Notes under the pieces: model-generated
The model's database searches: none
What the model was told of the DNA's origin: nothing
The model's input: the letters and a program-made list of their open reading frames with translations, nothing else
Part shown: positions 57,516 through 64,000 of the stretch, piece by piece
Layout of the letters: each line of letters opens with the position of its first letter
Position numbering within the stretch: position 1 is the first letter of the stretch
Assembly (NCBI GenBank): GCA_014529385.2
Contig: CM043942.1
Span: forward strand, 51,460,774 to 51,524,773
Reading direction: 5' to 3'
From: Adiantum capillus-veneris
Lineage: Eukaryota > Streptophyta > Polypodiopsida > Polypodiales > Pteridaceae
Length of the DNA stretch: 64,000 bases
Position numbers and translations under genes: made by a program

Positions 57516-58030
57516 GGGGTAAAAAGGTGTCTAATGTATATGTTGATGGTGGAGCTCAAATGTGTGTGATCACGGAAAAATCAATGAACAGGTTAGGGCT
57601 TGAAATTACAAAGTCCTCTAATTGTCAAGCTAGGCTAGCCAACAAATCAAGTGTGAAGTGTTTGGGGATCATTGAAAATGTAAAAGTCTCTGTATGTAAC
57701 ATAGATGCACGAGTGGATATGTATGTCATGCCAGCTAAGGGGGAGGGCTATCCCATCATCCTAGGGAGGCCTTGGCTCATTGCTGTGAATGCAGATCAAA
57801 AATGGGGAAGTGGTCGTTTGATTCTTAAGAAGGGTCAACCGGTGGTGTATGATTGGCGAGAAGGAAAGCAACTAGATATCAACTATGAAACCACGGTAGA
57901 TGAAGAGAGCGAGGAGGAGAGTCCTTACTCAAGTGATGAGGAAGCATCAACCAGTGCATCAACCAGTGAAGAGGAGTCTTCTTTGGAGGTAATGGGAATT
58001 TCAACGCCAACACTCAAGATGTTCCAGTAG
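57362..58030 (+). pseudogene. W aspartic protease
   Basis: The frame reads VEPIVDAYIRGKKVSNVYVD, GGAQMCVITEKSM (catalytic Asp in VDGGA), then EGYPIILGRPWLI, followed by an acidic Ser/Glu linker (DEESEEESPYSSDEEASTS) as in V and N1. It ends at 58030 by a frameshift before the RT frame at 58102. The usable part starts near 57410; the first residues overlap the gag frame. Confidence 0.86.
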
Positions 58031-58101
58031 AAGAAAAGCCAACAGACAATCACACACGAGGGGATGAAAGATGCCACCACCTTGAAGAAGGATTTGAGAA
58101 G

Positions 58102-58719
58102 ATGCTTGCAAAAGATCTTACTTGTGAGGAGAAGAGGTCCTACATCAATATGTTAAGGAGGTATCCCAATTTGTTTATCACTGACTACTCACAAATAAGA
58201 GGTGTAGATATAATAGAGCATCGAATTGAATTGAAACCAGGGACCAAACCCGTGGCTCAAAAGTTAAGGCGACTAGGATCTGTGCAACAAAAGGCTCTCC
58301 TACAAGAAGTGAATCGACTCTTGAAGGCTGGCTTCATCTATCCAGTATCCAACTCCGAATGGGTATCACCTATTGTAGTCACTCCCAAGAAGAATGGTAA
58401 GTGGAGGGTCTGCGTGGATTACAAACCCCTCAACGCTGCGACAAAGAGGGACCACTTCCCTCTCCCTTTCCAAGATGAAATTTTGAATGAAGTAGCAGGT
58501 CACGAATGCTACACTGTGTGTGATGGGTATTCAGGATATTTTCAAATTAGAATAGCAGAAGAGGACCAACCAAAAACCACCTTCATCACACCTTGGGGAT
58601 GTTTTGCATTCAGAGTAATGCCTTTTGGGCTCACCAATGCTCCTAGCACCTTCATGAGATTCACAATATTTGTATTTCAACACATTCTTTGGAAAATCTA
58701 TAAGAGTCTTTATGGATGA
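58102..58719 (+). pseudogene. pol: W reverse transcriptase N-half
   Basis: RT entry KPVAQKLRRLGSVQQKALLQ, then SNSEWVSPIVVTPKKNGKWR, VDYKPLNAATKRDHFPLPFQ, DGYSGYFQIRIAEED (first catalytic Asp) and CFAFRVMPFGLTNAPSTFMR. A frameshift at about 58670-58680 moves the reading to the next frame just before the FMDDF motif. Confidence 0.9.
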
Positions 58720-60934
58720 TTTCTGTATTTATAGTTGTAGATCACTTCACTGCCAAAAGGTTGAAGAGGGTCTTAAGAGGCTCCATCAATTTGGGGGACA
58801 ACGCAACCCAGAGAAGTGTCATATCGGTGAATCTCAGGTGGTTTTGCTAGGCCATGTGGTTTTTTCACAAGGAATTCAAGTGGATCCCTCTAAAGTAGAG
58901 GCCCTTTTGTCATTATCTCCACCAACAACAACTAAGGAGCTAATGACCTTCAACCACAAAGTGAGGTACATGTCTCGCTTCATCCATCTCCTAGTAGAAT
59001 CCATCGCCCCTTTGCATAGGTTGGCAAGCCAATCTACATTTGAATGGGGGAGGGAACATGCAAAATGTTTTGAGAAAGTGAAGGGCATTCTTAGCTCTCT
59101 CCCAATCCTAATGCCACCAGATCCAAAGGAGACCTACTATGTCACTCCAAGTGTAGGTTTCGAAGCAATTGGTGTTGTTTTGATGCAAAAAGATCCTAAA
59201 ACATCATACATGAGGCCGATCTATTTTGCAAGCAAGGTGATGACTCCGGCCGAGAAGGGATACACTGAAATGGAGAAAGTGGTCTTTGCAATCTTGTTTG
59301 CGGTAAGGAAGTTTCGATCGTATCTTCTCCCTGTGCCATTTGTTTTTCTCACCTTAGAGCACAATCTACCATATGTAGTACAACACATGAGCCTCTCATC
59401 TAGAATAGAAAAGTGGGTGCTTGAACTCCAAGAATTTGAATACACTTTCCTTGTAGAAGATAGCACAAGAGCAGGACTTGCAGACATTCTCACCTACAAA
59501 GTGAGAGAAAGGGAAGGATCACGACTACAAAGAGAGGAAGGCTCAAAACAGTTCAAAGTGAAGGAGATTGATAATGCCCATACTTTATGCTTTGACGGAG
59601 CTTATCAACGCCAACAAGACAAAGCAGCAGGGGGAATCATCATTTTGAACCCACAAAAGGAGGTAATGGTTAGAAAAGGTATCACTCTACCCAGTGTTCA
59701 CTCTAACAATGAGGCTGAGTATGCTGCTCTAACCCTTGGGTTAGAAGAATGCAAAGAATTAGGCATACAAAGACTTATTATAAAAGGTGATTCTTTGCTA
59801 GTGGTCAGGCAAATCCAAGGGACTTGGAGGTGCAAGAATCGTACATTGTTTGAGTGGCTTAGTAGTGTAAGAGCTTTGATGAAGGGTTTTAAAGCAACAC
59901 AGGTACAACACATTGTGAGAACTCATAACAAGGAAGCAGACTTACTCGCAAATGAAAAGCTTCAAATGGCGGTAGGAGGTGTGAAACTATATGAACCCAA
60001 ATATCAAGGTCAAGAGGAGCTAAAAGACATTATCTTCTTTCTACAAGCAGGTGAGTGTCCCAAACACTTAGACAAGGTGCAAAGACATAGACTAGTTAAG
60101 AAGGCCACACCTTACCAGTTGATCGGGGATGATTTATATCACAAAGGGAAAGATTTGGTCTTGAGGAGAGTACCAGGTGTGCAAGAGATAGAGAAAATTC
60201 TTCTTTCATGTCATGATGATGTCTGTGGTGGTCACTTTTCTCAAGATATTACAAGTAGGAAGATTTTACAAGTAGGGTTTATTTGGCCGAGCTTACATCG
60301 TGATGTCCAATATTGGTGTAAGGCATGTAAGCCATGCCAAATTGCTGGGGATAGACGACTAACATATGAGCCTCGAGTCCCAATAATATCTAATGGCCCT
60401 TTTGAAAAGTGGGGTGTGGATGCAATAGGTCCCCTACCTCGTACTTCTACAGGGAAGGTTTTCATCATCATGGGTGTTGACTACATGACACGATGGGCGG
60501 AAGCAACAAGCACAACCCGAATCACAGCTGAAGAGGTATCAAAGTTTATTTTTGATCATATTTGTAGTAGGTTTGGAACACCCCTAGAAATCTTATCAGA
60601 TCGAGGCCCGGGTTTTAGGGCTGACCTTCTGAATGATCTCTTGAGGAGGTTAAAAGTGAAACACCTACATTCCACACCCTACTATCCTCAATGCAATGGA
60701 TTGGTGGAAAAAGTGAATGGAATGATTTGTAAGATCATTTCTAAGCAGGTTGTGGACCGGCCTAATGATTGGGATCGCCATTTGACGGCTGCTCTTTGGG
60801 CGTATAGGACATCTTTCAAGGTATCTACCCAATTCACCCCTTTTCATCTAGTTTATGGACAGGAGACACTTCTCCCCATTGAGGTAGAGCTCTCAAGCTT
60901 GCGCGTTCTTTCAAGAGTGGAAAAAAAAACCTAA
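58670..60934 (+). CDS. pol: W reverse transcriptase C-half, RNase H, second RNase H and integrase
   Basis: This is the longest frame of the window (754 codons). Residues 14-18 are FMDDF (catalytic pair). The thumb follows, then the first RNase H at ~150-270 (YYVTPSVGFEAIGVVLMQ, leading Asp replaced; PIYFASKVMTPAE; RSYLLPVPF). The second RNase H lies at ~300-430, with LCFDGAYQR, NNEAEYAAL, IKGDSLLVV and NKEADLLAN complete. The integrase zinc region is at ~510-555 (HDDVCGGHFSQ, CKACKPCQ). The core has WGVDAIGPLP, EILSDRGPGF and CNGLVEKVNG with DD35E spacing, then FHLVYGQETLLPIEVE. An A-run frameshift at 60920 cuts off the tail. Confidence 0.92.
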   Translation: MYFNTFFGKSIRVFMDDFCIYSCRSLHCQKVEEGLKRLHQFGGQRNPEKCHIGESQVVLLGHVVFSQGIQVDPSKVEALLSLSPPTTTKELMTFNHKVRYMSRFIHLLVESIAPLHRLASQSTFEWGREHAKCFEKVKGILSSLPILMPPDPKETYYVTPSVGFEAIGVVLMQKDPKTSYMRPIYFASKVMTPAEKGYTEMEKVVFAILFAVRKFRSYLLPVPFVFLTLEHNLPYVVQHMSLSSRIEKWVLELQEFEYTFLVEDSTRAGLADILTYKVREREGSRLQREEGSKQFKVKEIDNAHTLCFDGAYQRQQDKAAGGIIILNPQKEVMVRKGITLPSVHSNNEAEYAALTLGLEECKELGIQRLIIKGDSLLVVRQIQGTWRCKNRTLFEWLSSVRALMKGFKATQVQHIVRTHNKEADLLANEKLQMAVGGVKLYEPKYQGQEELKDIIFFLQAGECPKHLDKVQRHRLVKKATPYQLIGDDLYHKGKDLVLRRVPGVQEIEKILLSCHDDVCGGHFSQDITSRKILQVGFIWPSLHRDVQYWCKACKPCQIAGDRRLTYEPRVPIISNGPFEKWGVDAIGPLPRTSTGKVFIIMGVDYMTRWAEATSTTRITAEEVSKFIFDHICSRFGTPLEILSDRGPGFRADLLNDLLRRLKVKHLHSTPYYPQCNGLVEKVNGMICKIISKQVVDRPNDWDRHLTAALWAYRTSFKVSTQFTPFHLVYGQETLLPIEVELSSLRVLSRVEKKT

Positions 60935-61439
60935 AGAGGTTCTACATGAAAGGATCTTAGATCTCCAACGACTTGAGCTAGATAGAGAAGAGTCCATTGA
61001 TCACTACATCACCAAAGCGACAAGCCAAAGGGATAAAATCAACAAGAAGCTCAAGGGGAAAGGATTGAAAGAAGGTATGTTGGTTCTTTGCTATGATAAC
61101 CGACTTGATACTCGACTTGACAAAAAGTTTTTGCAAAGATGGGAGGGACCTTTCATGATAAAAACAAAGTTTGGGAATGGTAGTTACAGATTAGCAGATT
61201 TATCAGAAAAACTACACAAGACCAGAGTCAATGGATGGAGATTAAAGCCCTACTTTCAATGTATCAATCCGTTGATAGGCAGTCATCTGCCTACATCGTC
61301 TAAGTTCCAAATTGACATGGCTCCCTTCGGCTTGGCAAATGCTCCACCTATTTTTAAAGCTTTGATGTGCAAAGAAGAACCAGCCTTGGAATCTGAACAT
61401 ACCCAAGGCAACCCTCCCATCTCCGATTTATGGGAATGA
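60935..61439 (+). pseudogene. pol: W integrase C-terminal module
   Basis: In a shifted frame: KEVLHERILDLQRLELDREE, GMLVLCYDNRLDTRLDKKFL, RWEGPFMIKTKFGNGSYRLA and KTRVNGWRLKPYF, the usual gypsy integrase tail. It then runs on with QIDMAPFGLANAPPIFKALM, which resembles the RT motif MPFGLTNAP, and stops at 61437. Confidence 0.86.
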
Positions 61440-61586
61440 GGTAATGAAAAGCAGGTCTAATGGAGTAAAAGAGTGCATGACACTCCTCCTATTGAAAAAA
61501 AAAAAGTGGAAAAGGAAAAATGACAAAAAAAAAAGAAGAAAAAGAAGCAACACCGTCCTCCTAAAGATATGAATGTCTCTAGGCTT

Positions 61587-61601
61587 GGGGGAGGGCTAAT
61601 A
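61587..61601 (+). other. W polypurine tract
   Basis: GGGGGAGGGCTAATA directly precedes the 3' LTR start at 61602. Confidence 0.85.
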
Positions 61602-63669
61602 TGAGTGGCATAAAATGGTAACCATCTTTTTGCAGCATTTGTCAGCCTACTCAACGTCCTCTTCCTCATATGTGTATATATTTTTCTACGCTATTAAGTT
61701 ATCTAGAGTAAATTCCCCCTCTTCGTTTAACCTTTGTGGTGACACATACATTATACTCTTTCCAAAAATGTCACCTTAGTCATATATTTATATTACCACC
61801 CTTTTCTTTTTTGCTTTGTAAATAGAATAAGCATACAATAACCAACTATATACCCCCAAACTTTCTTACCTCTTGTGAATTAGTAGTAGAAAAATAATAT
61901 ATCCATCTTCCACCCCATATAGATAAATTCCCATGGAAATCAACTCTCCACTTGTCTTTACCAAGATTATGGTCCCTCTCTACAAGTCTTCTATGCCCCC
62001 TACATAGGTGGCCCAATATCTCTTAAGAATATACATATAGTTTCTCTCCTTTCAAAAAGACTCCAATTGTACATTCTTTTCACAAGCAAATAATATTGGG
62101 CCCTCCTCTATTTGTTTAAGCATCATAGCCTTTTGAAAAAGCATGATTTCCCTTGGATGTATACAAGCAAAGGGCCCATACAAGAAGACTTGGAAGCAAA
62201 AGGTTCCCTAGCCTAGTGTGGACCTTCCAAAACGAACTCCTTGGTGCATGGGCGTGAAGAATAGTCCAAATTCATATCAAACATGTTGAGAAGGCCAATT
62301 TTGCCTTTTGAAGCGTGTCGTTCCGAGCTACAAAAGTTATGGTCAAAATAGTGTAAATCTGTCAGATTCGCAGCAAAAGGGAACTGTAAATCAAGTAAAT
62401 CAAGAGGGTGAGATCTTATTTTTCCCCTACTCATATTCTAGAAGAGCAATGAGTGTTCAAGGTCACTTGCATGTGATGGGACCAACCTAAAGATGCTTTC
62501 TAAATGCCAAGACAAACAAGTTGAGATACCCCGCAGGAGCCACCCGTAGGGCCTCATGGTGGGGCCCACCTACATTATGCACCCCTATGGAGCCTTCACG
62601 ATCTAAAATGATATTTTTGGTGAATAAATAGTCCCTTTTATGTCCAATATTCAATGAGTGGTCAAAGGACACTTAATTAGGTCTAATCACTTACTCTAAT
62701 TAAGTGTAGCATAATCCCACTCCTACACAACTATAAATAGCCCCCTTGGAGAGACTCAAGGACACACACCTATATTTTCAACTTCATGTTGTTTCTTCAT
62801 CAATAGTAGAGAAAACCCCAACTCTCCCTCTTTCACATCCTCCCTCCTAACCCTCCTCTTTGGAGGAAGTGCAAACTCTATTCTCCACTCTTTCCATTCT
62901 ACAATCTCTTACTCCATCAACCCAATAAATCATTTGTAGCACCTCAATAACTTGTAAATACATCATGATCTCTCTCATGGTTATGTTAATGATCATGAAA
63001 TCATCTTCAAAACTTTCAAGTGTCGCAATTCGTGATGGCTAGCCAGCGTCTGTCCTCCCCTTAAAAGGTGTGCGAGAAATCAAGTAAGTGTTCTATTCTC
63101 AATTTATCATTGGTTTGTTTCTCCACACTTATTCAATTGGTCTAAAGAAATTTCTCACTCCAACTCTCTTTTGCTTCATTACATATGCATGTGGCTACCT
63201 CTCATGGTGATTTTATTTGTGTCACGGCATTGCATAGATGGAGATGAGCTCTCTATGCAAAGTGCGTTAGTTTGATGTAAGTGATTCTCTTGTGTGTTTG
63301 AGAGGCAAGTCTTGTGCGCATGATTTTTTGATGAGTGCTTGAGAGAGGAAGAGTTTGGATGTATTATGGGTATTCTTATGGGGAGAAGGTGAATGCTATT
63401 CCACAAATTGCATATTTCATTTTGATGCACGGCATTGGGTTGCATAATCGTTGATGGTGTTCAAGTGTCCAAAGTGTATATAGAGTAAGGGAGTTTTCAA
63501 AGTGTGTTGCTTGAGTGGGTGAGTGCAAGTGTTATTTTGATTGGTTTCCTTCTCCACTCCCAAAAGAAGGTGGCGCCCCAAGTAGTGTGCGTACCTCTTT
63601 ACGAACATTTTGTGAGGGTAGGCCCATTGGTTTGGGTTTAGAGGCCCCATTTCAAAAAGCTCGCCCTCA
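61602..63669 (+). repeat. W 3' LTR
   Basis: It is 2068 bp with TGAG and CTCA ends. It contains 61734-62678, which the 5' LTR lacks. The TATA box is at 62732-62739. Open frames near 63179-63650 on the minus strand recur in the other LTR copies and are not genes. Confidence 0.92.
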
Positions 63670-63673
63670 CTAT

Positions 63674-64000
63674 GACTTTTTCAACTCATAATATAAATAT
63701 TGACAATATAATAGGCAGTATAGTTAAAATTAGTAACTTCAAAAAACATGGATTGTCTTTTAAAATTTCTGTCCAAAAACACTATTAATATCCAAGGTCT
63801 AATATCTCTTTAGAAGAAATTTAGGTTTCTTGTGTACAATTACTGTCGTAGCTATTGTTAGGTTGCAAACTTGGTTATCTTGATTTTCCACAAGAGAAAA
63901 TTTAGGGTTCTTTTAATCTACAAATTTGAAAGAATCTATACATGCAAGTTAGGAGAGTTGATTCCTAGAATAATATAACCTCTACAACACAAAGAATATT
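63674..64000. other. Flanking DNA right of W
   Basis: AT-rich, no frame and no repeat match within the window. It continues the sequence interrupted at 40502. Confidence 0.55.

Larger units (their letters stand above)
40503..63669 (+). mobile_element. W: Tat-like Ty3/gypsy element, most complete in the window, interrupted by V
   Basis: The 5' LTR (40503-41624) and 3' LTR (61602-63669) start TGAGTGGCAT and end CTCA. CTAT flanks both (40499-40502 and 63670-63673). A primer site follows the 5' LTR and a polypurine tract precedes the 3' LTR. Plus-strand gag-pol lies at 56125-61439. Element V (41768-55615) sits in the leader. The LTRs are almost identical where they align, so W looks young, but several frameshifts break its polyprotein. 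Confidence 0.92.

Noticed and set aside
61734-62678. A nested element inside the W 3' LTR
   Set aside because: No terminal repeats or target duplication are visible; a deletion in the 5' LTR explains the length difference better.
63179-63650. Minus-strand open frames recurring at 41136-41725 and 52304-52891
   Set aside because: They are inside copies of the W LTR and run antisense to it; conservation comes from LTR identity.

Overview
This is nuclear plant DNA made almost entirely of nested LTR retrotransposons. I see no intact host gene, no rRNA or tRNA gene and no CRISPR array. The Ty3/gypsy elements of the Tat type carry a second, archaeal-type RNase H, which is a plant hallmark. Another gypsy lineage (element O1) has an integrase that ends in an ALWADRTTHSS-type block. 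This mix, the large amount of decayed repeat and the apparent lack of genes suggest a large repeat-rich genome. A fern, lycophyte or gymnosperm would fit, but the species cannot be fixed from the sequence alone.

Layout from left to right. (1) Element O1 (minus strand, 1-~16029, running off the left edge) is a decayed gypsy element. It is split by Tat-like element N1 (921-10393, minus, ACGT target duplication). N1 in turn holds a 2.0-kb solo-LTR-like insert S1 (4916-6926, also ACGT), and its 5' LTR holds a 289-bp MITE-like insert (9763-10051). (2) 16030-19284 has relics: an unknown decayed ORF before a polypurine tract and an LTR-like block, a chromovirus-like integrase scrap, and degenerate short repeats. 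(3) Element Y (~19285-28217, minus, copia-like PBS) has its 3' LTR split by element X (19550-26289, plus, GGCTA duplication). X has no recognisable gag-pol but carries a dead fragment of a MAPKKK gene. (4) Element Z (28232-39851, minus, TTCAA duplication) encodes gag and protease but no reverse transcriptase or integrase. It has an array of perfect 24-bp palindromes in its leader and a DEAD-box RNA helicase fragment next to its 3' polypurine tract. (5) Element W (40503-63669, plus, CTAT duplication) is a Tat-like element with nearly complete coding capacity. Its leader is interrupted by a second Tat-like element V (41768-55615, minus, CCAG duplication). Short stretches at 39857-40502 and 63674-64000 are the surrounding DNA.

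N1, V and W share one plan: gag with a zinc knuckle, aspartic protease (DGGA), reverse transcriptase, a first RNase H that lacks its leading Asp, a second intact-looking RNase H, and a DD35E integrase. All coding regions carry frameshifts or stops, so none is expected to work unaided. Segment 50428-52938 repeats 39258-41767 with many single-base indels. It sits where V's primer-binding site should be, and looks more like a misplaced long-read patch than real DNA.

The points most worth following are the palindrome array in Z, the two independently captured host-gene fragments (in X and Z), the consistent 4-bp target duplications of the Tat-like elements, and the probable assembly error.
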